From the NCBI GenBank assembly GCA_020354025.1, contig CP070638.1:2237093-2301092 (forward strand): DNA of 64,000 nt, read 5' to 3'. Positions 46,849 through 55,626 of the stretch are shown piece by piece. A program made the position numbers and the translations under genes. Within the stretch, counting starts at the first letter, position 1; each line of letters begins with the position of its first letter. The notes beneath the pieces were generated by a model. The model saw only the letters and a list, made by a program, of their open reading frames with translations. It was not told the origin of the DNA and did no database searches. Source of the DNA: Fidelibacterota bacterium. GTDB lineage: Bacteria; Fidelibacterota; Marinisomatia; SCGC-AAA003-L08; TS1B11.

Positions 46849-48199
46849 ACAGTTCCAGATCAATCTGGTTATCCGCGTTCTTATCCTGACCGCTACCATC
46901 GTCGTGGCAGTCTATCTTTTTATAAATAAATCATACATAACTACAGTTATTCTTTTTACCGGGGCAGTGCTCTTACAGGTCTATGCACTGATCCGATATG
47001 TGACAAAAACCGATCGGGACCTGGCGCGCTTCTTCCAAGCAATCCGGTATACCGATTTCAGCCAATCGTTCCCCGATGAAAACCGCGGCAAGATCCACAG
47101 CGAACTCACGCAGACTCTGAATGATATCATCGAGGCATTTCAGCGTGAGCGGATTGAGAAGGAAGAACATTACCTGTACCTGCAAACTATAGTGCAGCAT
47201 ATTGGGATTGCACTGGTCTCCTTCGATCAAGACGGTCACGTCTCCTTGATCAACAGGGCTGCCAAACGGCTACTTAAGGTGCCTCAACTACGCAATATCC
47301 GTGCCTTGGACCAGATAAGTCCCCTTCTTCTGCAGACCCTTCTTCATCTAAAGCCGGGTAGTCGCGATCTAGTGAAAATTGAGATCAACAATGAACCTAT
47401 GCAGTTGGCAGTCCACGCGACCGAGCTCCGGATATACGGACATACCTACACCCTGGCTTCAATCCAAAATATTCAGTCGGAACTTGAAAAAAAAGAGCTG
47501 GAAGCATGGCAGAATCTTATACGTGTCCTTACGCATGAGATCATGAACTCGGTAACTCCTATCGCCTCTCTGGCATCAACGCTTCATGGGCTTCTGCCAT
47601 CAGGAAAAAACGGATTGCAGGCTGAAGACGAGGGCGGACTCGGTCCGGAAGAGCTGGCCGACTTCCGCAGTGGGATCCAAACCATCCAGCAGCGCAGTCA
47701 GGGACTACTTCACTTTGTTGATTCTTATCGGAACCTGACCCGTATACCCAAACCCGATTTCCAAATATTCCCTATAGCTGACCTTTTTACTCGGGTGAAC
47801 CGGCTTATGTCTGAACAACTGTCAAATAATTCCATCGAACTGTCCACGTCGATCGAGCCAACCAGCCTTGAGCTGACGGCGGATACAGGACTCATCGAGC
47901 AGGTACTCATCAACCTTATCCTTAATGCTATACAGGCTTTGGACGACCGGCCGAACCCTCATATCGATCTTTTAGCCTATCTGAATAGGACCGGCCGGAT
48001 AATTATTGATGTGGTTGACAATGGTTCAGGCATTCTGGAGGATGTTCAGGAGAAGGTCTTCATCCCCTTCTTCTCCACCCACAAGCAAGGTACCGGTATC
48101 GGCTTAGCCGTCTGCCGGGAGATAATGCGGCTTCATGGCGGTAGCATTGGTGTTCGGTCTAAACCAAATATCGAGACCGTCTTTTCGCTGAGATTCTAA
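46838..48199 (+). CDS. Sensor histidine kinase, NtrY/AtoS-like
   Basis: The 453 residues start with two membrane helices (about 8-28 and 33-52) separated by only a few residues, so it has almost no periplasmic sensor. A PAS-like domain follows (about 110-215). The H-box holds H233 in LTHEIMNSVTPIASL, with the N-box in LINLILNAIQAL, DNGSGI and GTGIGLAV for ATP. It should phosphorylate the response regulator whose gene it overlaps. The signal is probably sensed in the membrane or cytoplasm. Confidence 0.92.
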   Translation: MVFRQFQINLVIRVLILTATIVVAVYLFINKSYITTVILFTGAVLLQVYALIRYVTKTDRDLARFFQAIRYTDFSQSFPDENRGKIHSELTQTLNDIIEAFQRERIEKEEHYLYLQTIVQHIGIALVSFDQDGHVSLINRAAKRLLKVPQLRNIRALDQISPLLLQTLLHLKPGSRDLVKIEINNEPMQLAVHATELRIYGHTYTLASIQNIQSELEKKELEAWQNLIRVLTHEIMNSVTPIASLASTLHGLLPSGKNGLQAEDEGGLGPEELADFRSGIQTIQQRSQGLLHFVDSYRNLTRIPKPDFQIFPIADLFTRVNRLMSEQLSNNSIELSTSIEPTSLELTADTGLIEQVLINLILNAIQALDDRPNPHIDLLAYLNRTGRIIIDVVDNGSGILEDVQEKVFIPFFSTHKQGTGIGLAVCREIMRLHGGSIGVRSKPNIETVFSLRF

Positions 48200-48574
48200 C
48201 CTCCCTTACCTTAATCAGCCTACCACCCATAATTGGAGCATTCGCGCGCCTGCTTGTCCAGCTCCTGGTCCCACCGCAAGCCGGTCGGAGACCCTGACAC
48301 CCCTGGGATAGAATTGTCCCTACCCTCCATCGTATACCCTGTCGGACGTCCCGATGTGGATGGATTATGAGTAAACTATATTTTTTTAGTGAGGGCAGTA
48401 TCAGCGTTATTGGACCCGAGATCTGTTTAATGCTAATAACTCAATACCTCACTATATTTAACCTACTACATAAATCTATCAAGAGGTTTTATGGACATGG
48501 CTGTGGGTGGGCATCAAGACAAGAGTAAGAGGGCTTGCTGCCATTTTCATTTTTGACCGGTTATGTGAGGTATC
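48200..48574. other. Intergenic gap before the glycosyltransferase gene
   Basis: No gene, tRNA or clear terminator is seen in these 375 bases. The second half becomes AT-rich (around 48375-48480) and probably holds the promoter for the glycosyltransferase pair. A -35/-10 pair could not be chosen with confidence. Confidence 0.3.
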
Positions 48575-49276
48575 ATGCAGCTGTCGGTAATAATGCCCGT
48601 TTACGATGAGGGTCAAACCGTCTCTGCAATCGTGGAAAGGGTGCTAGCAGTGCCCATCGATCATGAAATTGTGCTAGTGAATGACGCCTCTTCAGATGAT
48701 ACATCGGCTATTGTGGAGCAACTGGCATCAACCCGCGTAAGAGTCATCCAGCATCCAATCAACCGTGGAAAAGGTGCGTCTATTAGGACAGGACTTGAAG
48801 CCGCGACGGGGGAGGTGATCGTTATCCAGGATGCTGATCTCGAATACGATCCGATGGATATGCTTCGTCTCCTGGCCCCTATAACTGAAGGCCAGGCTGA
48901 CGTGGTTTATGGCGTGCGTTCGCTGGAAAGCCAGAAACGGATCATGCGGTGGGGTAATCGATTTCTTACCTTCATGACCAACCTGCTGTATAACCAGCAC
49001 CTGCAAGATATGGAGACGTGCTATAAAATGATGCGGCGCGAGATTGCGGTAGGACTTGATTTAGAATGCCGCCGCTTTGATATAGAAGCCGAAATCACAG
49101 CCAAACTGCTGCAGGCCGGTTATACGATCCATGAAGTCCCCATCAGCTACACCGCCCGTTATGAAAATAAAAAACTCACACAGCTCGATGGCCTTTCCAC
49201 TCTCCGGGCACTGTGGATATATCGCAGATGGAAACCTTCCTCTAATAACCGATATAGTGTGAAAAACAAGACTTAA
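48575..49276 (+). CDS. Family 2 glycosyltransferase, dolichol-phosphate-mannose-synthase-like
   Basis: The 233 residues form a GT-A fold with MQLSVIMPVYDEGQT at the start, NDASSDDT for the nucleotide and QDADLEYDP as the DXD metal site. The later NRFLTFMTNLLY and DMETCYKMMR patterns are typical of DPM1-like enzymes that load a sugar on polyprenyl phosphate. No C-terminal membrane helices are present. A polyprenyl-phosphate-sugar-using GT-C protein is encoded directly after, so the two may work in sequence. The sugar is unknown. Confidence 0.88.
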   Translation: MQLSVIMPVYDEGQTVSAIVERVLAVPIDHEIVLVNDASSDDTSAIVEQLASTRVRVIQHPINRGKGASIRTGLEAATGEVIVIQDADLEYDPMDMLRLLAPITEGQADVVYGVRSLESQKRIMRWGNRFLTFMTNLLYNQHLQDMETCYKMMRREIAVGLDLECRRFDIEAEITAKLLQAGYTIHEVPISYTARYENKKLTQLDGLSTLRALWIYRRWKPSSNNRYSVKNKT

Positions 49277-49349
49277 TATATCAAAAACCAGCAATTATTT
49301 ACGGCCCGAAGGCATCGATATATAGTGACTATCTTAGAATGTTATCCTG

Positions 49350-50933
49350 ATGCTTAATGAAAAGTACCTTAAGGTTTCTCCCCTTTTTGTTTTATCAATA
49401 GCTGGAATAGCAGGAACCCTGTTTGCGACAGCTCGAGGTATCGGCATTTCTGGCGATTCGGTGGTCTACTTGGACGCTGCACGAAATATCATGAAAGGGC
49501 TAGGCTTTGTTAATGCCATTGGAGGCGAATATACTCCCATAACTCATTATCCCCCCCTGTTTCCGATCATACTCTCGTTCCTTGGGCGACTGGGAATTGA
49601 TTTGCAAATTGCAGCGAGGTGGTTGAATGCCTTTCTTTTTGGAGCCACTATCCTACTGGTTGGTATCATACTTCGCAGGTACACATGTAATTCTACATAT
49701 GTTCCGCTCCTGGGCTCATTTCTGACCCTGACATCGGCTTCTATGCTTGATGTGCATACGATGGCTCATTCTGAACCCTTATTTCTTTTTTTTACTATAT
49801 CTGGATTATATCTATTAGCTGTCTATATTGAGAATAAGAAAATGGCACGACTCTTAGCCAGTGCTGGAGCATTTTCTATAGCATTTCTTTCAAGGTATAT
49901 CGGCGGTGCCTTAGTATTAACTGGAACTATTGTAATACTCTCACTGAGTAGAAATAGCCACCGTAAAAGGATAGTTGATTCCGTCATTTTCATTGCTGTC
50001 TCTATTTTTCCAATGGTATTTTTTATCATCAGGAATTTCCATGTTTCTGGTCAAGCTACCAGCAGAAGCTTGGCTTTTCATCCTATTACTCTCAATCATT
50101 TACACGCTATGATGATAACTTTTTCATCATGGTTGTTACCCGGCAGCGACAGATTTACTATTCTACCGGCTCAGGATGTCATTACGGCTGTTGTTTTGAT
50201 CGCACTTATCATTGGCATGGTGGTCCTAACCAAATATTTATTTAAAAAAACCAAGAAAAATGAATGTAGCCACCTCGAGTCTAATCCTGCAACATTAACT
50301 CGTTTATTTATTATCTACATTATTATTTATATAGCATCTATTATTCTATCTGCCTCATTATTCGACAGGATCATTCCATTTGACAATCGGATCTTCGCTC
50401 CTTTATTTATTCCGGGACTTATTATTGTTTTGTTTTTGTTACATAGGCTATTCCTCTCCAGTGTAAGACAACGCATCAAATCAACATTTCTTATTCTAAG
50501 TGTTGTTTTTGCATGTTTTTATCTGGCATCTGGAGTTGTTTGGATTATTTACAGTCACAATAACGGCAGAGGACTCATTGGTAGAAGTTATCAGTATCAC
50601 CAAATCCTCGCTGAGCTGAATACGCTACCAATTAAAACAGTGATTTATTCGGATAAGTCTCGTTACATATATTTCATGACCGGCCGACCATCCTATTCAA
50701 TTCCCGATACTAATAACACACAAGCGCTTGCTGAAATGATATGCCGACTTAAAAACAAAGGAGGTGCAATTGCATATTTCAACGTTAAATACTGGTATCC
50801 ATCAAGGCCCACGGGAATAACTTCTGGGAGTAATGTGCTAAGCGAAGATGACCTTCACAAAATATTGCCGCTGCGGTTACTAGCAAAGGAAAGGCATGCT
50901 TCAGTATACCAGGTGCGGTCTAAGCTTGACTAA
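49350..50933 (+). CDS. GT-C membrane glycosyltransferase-like protein (PMT/ArnT type)
   Basis: The 527 residues have around 11-13 helices. The first lumenal loop has SGDSVVYLDAARNIMKGLGF and YTPITHYPPLFP, with the acidic pattern expected of polyprenyl-phosphate-sugar transferases. A mostly soluble C-terminal tail follows (about 415-527). No named family is certain. The gene is clearly more AT-rich than its neighbours, with many TTT, ATT and TTA codons, which suggests acquisition. It follows the GT2 gene by 73 bp on the same strand and may use its product. Confidence 0.65.
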   Translation: MLNEKYLKVSPLFVLSIAGIAGTLFATARGIGISGDSVVYLDAARNIMKGLGFVNAIGGEYTPITHYPPLFPIILSFLGRLGIDLQIAARWLNAFLFGATILLVGIILRRYTCNSTYVPLLGSFLTLTSASMLDVHTMAHSEPLFLFFTISGLYLLAVYIENKKMARLLASAGAFSIAFLSRYIGGALVLTGTIVILSLSRNSHRKRIVDSVIFIAVSIFPMVFFIIRNFHVSGQATSRSLAFHPITLNHLHAMMITFSSWLLPGSDRFTILPAQDVITAVVLIALIIGMVVLTKYLFKKTKKNECSHLESNPATLTRLFIIYIIIYIASIILSASLFDRIIPFDNRIFAPLFIPGLIIVLFLLHRLFLSSVRQRIKSTFLILSVVFACFYLASGVVWIIYSHNNGRGLIGRSYQYHQILAELNTLPIKTVIYSDKSRYIYFMTGRPSYSIPDTNNTQALAEMICRLKNKGGAIAYFNVKYWYPSRPTGITSGSNVLSEDDLHKILPLRLLAKERHASVYQVRSKLD

Positions 50934-51417
50934 ATGAATACCGCCACCGCCAGTCGTCACAGCCAACCGGAACTGCCGATGGAGAGGGGCGGGTGGGGAT
51001 CTTGCTTCAAGATGGACCGTTCTATAGCAGCACCCCCCGCATCTTGTGGGATAAAAGCATCTTGATGAACTTTGCATATTCCGGGATTACCAACCGGGGG
51101 CTTTAAATTCACCGTGTCTCTTAGGCTATGGGATCCTAGCTTTATGAGTCGGTCAAAGAATGGGGCTGGTCAGGACAAGGCCCTTGAAAAGCAAAATGTG
51201 TCTCTTAGTCTTAATCCCTATAACTCACATTGCTTTGATGACGCAGATCAGATAGAAAATCAACAAAGACCATCTATGATTTAATATCTGTAAATTCAGC
51301 ATGTGTGAGCGTATGTTTGCTCACCTGCAACATAATTATTGCATCATAGATTTGTCTCGTATGATCCCGATAATCCTTGACCAATAGTGAAAAAGCAAGC
51401 AACAGGTATGAATAGAA
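50934..51417. other. Gap before the ABC ATPase gene
   Basis: A 70-codon open frame at 51072-51284 has no ribosome site or recognisable pattern and is not called. CCCCGCATCTTGTGGGATA near 51040 recalls, in degenerate form, the hairpin unit at 53725-53784. The second half holds a nested inverted repeat, listed separately. Confidence 0.35.
51267..51357 (+). promoter_or_regulatory. Nested inverted-repeat structure upstream of the ABC ATPase gene
   Basis: AGAC and ATCTATGAT (51267-51280) are repeated inverted as ATCATAGAT and GTCT (51343-51357), 13 matched pairs with one small bulge. They enclose a second perfect hairpin GTGAGC (51305-51310) / GCTCAC (51319-51324). The whole is 91 bases and ends 60 bases before the ATPase start. 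It may be a structured leader RNA, an operator pair or a tiny inverted-repeat element. No T tract follows. Confidence 0.45.
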
Positions 51418-52482
51418 ATGGCTTCCGTAAAGTACTCTAGCGTAGATAAATGGTTCGGTAAGACCGAAGTACTGCAGGGCTTCAATCTGATAGTCCAGGA
51501 TGGAGAGTTTTTAGTACTGGTCGGTCCATCTGGATGTGGTAAAACGACACTGCTGCGACTCCTGGCCGGATTGGAAGAGCTTTCTAGCGGTGAAATCTAT
51601 ATTGATGATCGACTGGTGAATGATGTCCCTCCCAAAGATCGCGACATTGCCATGGTCTTTCAGAACTATGCCCTTTATCCCCATATGGACGTATACAATA
51701 ACCTCGCTTTTGGCCTGAAGCTGAGAAAATATCCTAAAGTGGAGATCAAGGAACGTGTACAGACGGCATCCGATATCCTGGAGATAGCCGATCTGCTGGA
51801 CCGCAAGCCCAAGGCTTTGTCCGGGGGCCAGCGGCAACGCGTAGCTCTTGGTCGGGCTATCGTGCGTCAACCAAAGGTGTTTCTCTTTGATGAGCCTCTG
51901 TCCAACCTGGATGCCAAGCTGCGGGTGCAGATGCGGGCAGAGATCAAAAACCTCCATGCCAAGCTCAAGACCACCATGATATACGTCACCCACGATCAGG
52001 TGGAGGCTATGACCATGGGTGATCGGATCGTGATACTGAAGGATGGTGTTGTTCAGCAGATGGGCTCACCAGCCGAGGTTTATGATACTCCCGCCAATGT
52101 ATTCGTAGCGGGTTTTATTGGCTCTCCTTCGATGAATCTCATCCGCGGGACCTGGGACGGAGAGAATTTCATCACCAACGGCATCGCTCTTTCCCTCGAG
52201 GGAAACGAGGGCTTGGAGCAGCACCGCGGAGAGGAAGTTGTAATGGGCATCCGTCCTGAAAACATTGTTCTGGCCGATGCGTCAAATACAACCGTCATAT
52301 TGCCGCTTATTATTCAGGAGCCGCTAGGGTCTGAGGTTCTGCTCCATTTTAAAGCGGGCGAAACAAAAGTTGTGGCGAAGATTCCGTCGAAAGAAGCCGC
52401 CCGTCTGCCCGGCGAGGTTCCCGTCCGGTTTGAACCGGGGGCTATTCATTATTTTAATTCCCGTTCCGGTGAGGTTTTGTAG
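51418..52482 (+). CDS. Sugar-import ABC ATPase, MalK/UgpC/MsmX type
   Basis: The 354 residues have Walker A GPSGCGKTT (about 39-47), QNYALYPHM, signature LSGGQRQRVALGRA (about 134), Walker B VFLFDEPLSNLDA (about 157) and a C-terminal TOBE/OB regulatory part (about 240-354, GIRPENI). This is the class that energises carbohydrate importers. No permease or binding-protein gene is near, so it is probably a shared ATPase like MsmX. The start is the ATG at 51418. A weak purine run (AATAGAAATG) precedes it. Confidence 0.92.
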   Translation: MASVKYSSVDKWFGKTEVLQGFNLIVQDGEFLVLVGPSGCGKTTLLRLLAGLEELSSGEIYIDDRLVNDVPPKDRDIAMVFQNYALYPHMDVYNNLAFGLKLRKYPKVEIKERVQTASDILEIADLLDRKPKALSGGQRQRVALGRAIVRQPKVFLFDEPLSNLDAKLRVQMRAEIKNLHAKLKTTMIYVTHDQVEAMTMGDRIVILKDGVVQQMGSPAEVYDTPANVFVAGFIGSPSMNLIRGTWDGENFITNGIALSLEGNEGLEQHRGEEVVMGIRPENIVLADASNTTVILPLIIQEPLGSEVLLHFKAGETKVVAKIPSKEAARLPGEVPVRFEPGAIHYFNSRSGEVL

Positions 52483-52811
52483 ACCCAACGTTCCCGCGCG
52501 CGAATAGCGGCAGATCCAACCCGATTATCTGCGGGGAATGATTCTCCCTCCATTTTCATCGGCCGTAGCCGGTTTCAATATACGCTACTAGACTCTCCGC
52601 TGGGATATCCTCCAGACGAATATCTGATCCGACAGTCGATCTTTCCCCACAGTTCCCCGGACCCATCATCCCGGAAACGCCTCATCTTAAGGATTTATCG
52701 CGTGATCCAGGGTGATCTCTTCAGCGCTCAGTGAGCAGCTTACCCCACCTATTCGACACCCAACTCACACTAAATCCCATCCGATCCAGCTCTGTTAGCA
52801 TCCTTTCCCCC
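52483..52811. other. Gap between convergent genes
   Basis: GCAGAT (52510-52515) pairs with ATCTGC (52527-52532), a possible weak terminator hairpin for the ATPase gene with no T tract. Nothing else recognisable is seen in these 329 bases. Confidence 0.35.
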
Positions 52812-53396
52812 CTATCGCGTACGTTCCCAGTCCGAATCCGCTACGTAATCTTCCATTTCTTTCATCAGAGCCTTAAGGTCACACCGCATCACTATCAGGT
52901 CTTGTTTTGAACCGCTGAGGTCTTCTACGTAGTCTGTTAGCGTCGCATCTTCAGAGAATCCGAGCCTGTGAAAAATACTTATCGCCGCAACCTGCGGTCT
53001 CATCATCTGTACAACGATTACTTCAACCTTTTTACGAGCAGCCAGTAAATAGAGCTCACGCGCCATGAGCATACCAAGCCCTTTGTGCTGGAAAGGACGA
53101 GCCACAATCAGCCGTATCTCGCCAATGTGTTTTTTCCATTCCTGGGTTTCCAGTTCTAATGAGCCATCAGCAATAATCTGATCATCCAGGACCGCCACCA
53201 GTCGCTTGACTCGGCCTGATTGCATTGCGTTAATCCGCTCCCTGACAACCTCTCGCTTCGTGATATCTCTACGGAGGTACTTCCTGTCTTCTTCGGGAAG
53301 TGCACGAAAGAAGACAAGCGATTTCTCAATATCTTCTTTTCGCATCTTACGGATAATAGCCTCTGCACCATCCTTGAGCTTTATGACCTTTTTCAT
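52812..53396 (-). CDS. GNAT-family N-acetyltransferase
   Basis: The 194 residues have the GNAT fold with the acetyl-CoA motif VARPFQHKGLGMLMARELY (about 95-113) and the following VEVIVVQMM and GFSEDA strands. The acceptor is unknown. The start ATG has GGGAGG upstream. It stands alone on the minus strand, downstream of the tRNA-Leu-like gene. Confidence 0.85.
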   Translation of the reverse strand: MKKVIKLKDGAEAIIRKMRKEDIEKSLVFFRALPEEDRKYLRRDITKREVVRERINAMQSGRVKRLVAVLDDQIIADGSLELETQEWKKHIGEIRLIVARPFQHKGLGMLMARELYLLAARKKVEVIVVQMMRPQVAAISIFHRLGFSEDATLTDYVEDLSGSKQDLIVMRCDLKALMKEMEDYVADSDWERTR

Positions 53397-53656
53397 GATA
53401 CTGGTAACCTCCCTTATATAGTATTTCGCTCCGGTTGTTCAGCAGCCAACCAAGATTAAGTCACATTTTATCTGGATTAGCTCGGACCCTCGTGGGAATA
53501 TCGTGCAGCCCCCATTCTTTGGTCCAAGTGTAAAGTTAAGAAATCAGAAGCCTGAAGGTCTACCCAAAGCAGGTGCACGGATACCCTCACCCATAATGAT
53601 TTCCGGTTCCGTATCCGGGAATCTATGCTGTTCTTTAAATATTGAATTGATTTAGG

Positions 53657-53685
53657 GAAAAAATAAAAAGACCCTTGTTGGGCCT
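53657..53685 (-). terminator. Terminator downstream of the tRNA-Leu-like gene
   Basis: On the minus strand AGGCCC pairs with GGGTCT around AACAA (53669-53685), followed by TTTTTATTTTTT. It lies 24 bases after the tRNA end, so the tRNA-like gene keeps a complete transcription unit. Confidence 0.8.
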
Positions 53686-53708
53686 GTTTCTCATCGAGGA
53701 AAGCGGTG

Positions 53709-53854
53709 TGCCAGGGGCGGGATTGAATCCCGCAGAATGCGGGGGAATCCCGCAGAATGCGGGAGAACCCCGCCATCGGCGGAGCGAACCTGCACAGCTT
53801 GATCGGGCCAAGGGATTTTACGTCCCCTGTATCTACCAGTTCCACTACTCCGGC
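53709..53854 (-). tRNA. tRNA-Leu (UAA)-like gene with a 60-bp insertion in the T loop, possibly inactive
   Basis: The 5' half is a normal tRNA-Leu: acceptor GCCGGAG, D arm GTGGAACTGGTAGAT, anticodon stem GGGGA/TCCCT and loop CGTAAAA. The 3' acceptor strand is CCCTGGC then discriminator A. Removing 60 bases (53725-53784) from between TTCG and AAT rebuilds a T arm (GCAGG-TTCGAAT-CCCGC) and an 86-base tRNA, the right size. Three faults stand out: G instead of the invariant U at position 33, an A-C mismatch at pair 6-67, and an A-C mismatch in the T stem. It could be a dead gene, a misread sequence or a tRNA with an unusual insertion. A good terminator follows. Confidence 0.6.
53725..53784 (-). 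repeat. Three tandem 20-bp hairpin units inside the tRNA-Leu-like gene
   Basis: Read on the plus strand, the 60 bases divide exactly into three 20-base units beginning GAATCCCGC, GAATCCCGC and GAACCCCGC. The first two differ only in the last base and the third is diverged. Each can fold on itself (CCCGC / GCGGG). The array replaces the middle of the T loop. Looser copies of the unit may occur near 13785 and 51040. Confidence 0.85.
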
Positions 53855-53932
53855 GACGGTTCGATTTCCTTTGCATGCTCTGATATTAGCCTCTTGTGTA
53901 GCAAAACTGGGACTTTACCCCCAATTATTACC

Positions 53933-55150
53933 TCACTTATCATATACTACCAGGCTACGAACAACTAAATAAGCAAGTGGATGCAATATACCCATCAATA
54001 CAAAAACAGGGATATACCCGAAGTATTGAACCACAAAACCGGGGATCAATGCGGAGAGAAGAACACCTCCCGCTCCACCGGCAAATCCGGCGATCCCGGT
54101 TACTGATCCGACATGCTCCGACTTAAAACAGTCACTGCACATGGTAAATATGTTCGCAGACCAGCTGTTATGGGCACCACAGGCTATTCCCACCAGAATA
54201 ATTGTCATCCAGGGATTTTCGGCGAATACTGCATATACCGTAAATGGAAAAATCATTGCACTCAGTAACATTGTGGTTTTCCGTGCCTTCTCCACCGACC
54301 AACCCAGCTTCATAAAATATCCGGGGATCCAGCCGCCAACAAATCCCATTAGTGTGGCAATTATGTATATAGACGGTATGGCGATAGCAATACTTTCCAG
54401 CCCAAATCCACGTTGTTTATTCAAGTAGGTCGGCATCCAGTAGAGGAAGAACCACCAGACCGGATCGGTGAGGAATTTCCCGATTATAATCCCGATGGTT
54501 GGTTTTTGTCTGATCAATTGTGATATCTCATCTTTTGAGATTCCTGAGGACTCTTCCTGTTTGTCTGGCTTCCTGTAAAGCAAATGCCATGCTATAGCCA
54601 GGAATATCCCGAGACTGCCAAAGACAACAAATGCGAGACGCCATTCCAGAGCCATTGCAGCAATAACTATAAGTGGGGGGCCTATGATCGAGGCTATGCT
54701 CGCTCCGCTGTTAAAGAGTGCGGTGGCGAAGGCCCTTTTTTCTATCTTAAACCATTCGGAAACGGATTTGATTGCAGCCGGAAAATTTCCCGAAGCGGCT
54801 AATCCGAAGATTCCACGCCACACAGCCAGGCTGAGTCCTGATGAGGCTAAACCGTGTAGAGCACTGGAAAAAGACCAGGCCGTGATGGAAGCCAGATAAC
54901 CAAGTTTGGTGCCGACTCTGTCAATAATAAATCCGAATCCCGGTAAGCCAACCGTATATGTGAATTGAAATGAGCCCAGGATAATCCCATATAACACCGG
55001 GCTTATGAAAATTTCTTTTTCGATCTCCGGAAGGAGTACTGATAAAACGGTACGGTCAATATAGTTTATGGTGGTTCCTGCAAAAAGTAATCCCAGTACC
55101 AGCCACTGATACTTCGAATTTGTTTGATCGGGAATTGTATTTCCTGCCAT
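53933..55150 (-). CDS. MFS carrier of the anion:cation symporter (ACS) group, hexuronate-transporter-like
   Basis: The 405 residues have 12 expected helices and the ACS signatures: NYIDRTVLSVLLPEIEKE in helix 1, GFIIDRVGTKLGY in loop 2-3 and GIFGLAASGNFPAAIKSVSEWF in helix 4, as in ExuT and GudP. Likely substrates are uronates or sugar acids, in keeping with the glycan-degrading genes elsewhere in the window. The ATG at 55150 lacks a strong ribosome site. Confidence 0.82.
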   Translation of the reverse strand: MAGNTIPDQTNSKYQWLVLGLLFAGTTINYIDRTVLSVLLPEIEKEIFISPVLYGIILGSFQFTYTVGLPGFGFIIDRVGTKLGYLASITAWSFSSALHGLASSGLSLAVWRGIFGLAASGNFPAAIKSVSEWFKIEKRAFATALFNSGASIASIIGPPLIVIAAMALEWRLAFVVFGSLGIFLAIAWHLLYRKPDKQEESSGISKDEISQLIRQKPTIGIIIGKFLTDPVWWFFLYWMPTYLNKQRGFGLESIAIAIPSIYIIATLMGFVGGWIPGYFMKLGWSVEKARKTTMLLSAMIFPFTVYAVFAENPWMTIILVGIACGAHNSWSANIFTMCSDCFKSEHVGSVTGIAGFAGGAGGVLLSALIPGFVVQYFGYIPVFVLMGILHPLAYLVVRSLVVYDK

Positions 55151-55626
55151 GCATTAATTTATTAGCTGAAATTGATTATCAACTATATATCACTTACCCG
55201 GATCTCGGACCATGCAGCCAGCGGATCGTTCCGGGAAATGTCGGCACCACTGATAACCAGGATCAATCCGCTGATAACAGGTAGTATTCACAGCAGCGTG
55301 GCTATAAACTGACAGGAAAAGGAGATGTATTCATTACGGAATAACTTCCATTCTCCAGCATATACAAGAAATTAATTGAGGCTAAACTCCGCGAGATAAA
55401 CATATTGGAAGTTTGCATCGGTCCCTCAATCGGTCAGCATTCATCTTGGCCACAATGCTTAAATTCAATTATCGCAGCAGATTATACTCCGCAATCTTAC
55501 TGAGATTCAATTGCACTGGTAGGGGAACGATTGGCACATCTTACAATAATTCCATCTACATTCTGGCTGATTGATTCTAAGTTATCTAACGAGCGTGACT
55601 GGAATTATTAACATGGGAGGCTTATT
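55151..55626. other. Divergent gap between MFS and MscS genes
   Basis: No clear gene is seen. A 35-codon minus-strand stretch near 55190-55290 reads like protein (ISGADISRNDPLAAWSEI) but is closed by stops on both sides and could be a scrap of a lost gene. TGGCACATCTTACAA near 55533 has the -24 half of a sigma-54 site without the -12 half. Confidence 0.3.

Noticed and set aside
53725..53784. CRISPR-like array
   Set aside because: The units are directly adjacent without spacers and only three are present. No cas genes are in the window.
53675..53968. Plus-strand frame across the tRNA-Leu-like gene
   Set aside because: It is produced by the hairpin array and tRNA sequence and has no ribosome site.
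55530..55545. Sigma-54 promoter before the MscS gene
   Set aside because: TGGCAC is present but the -12 TTGC half is missing.
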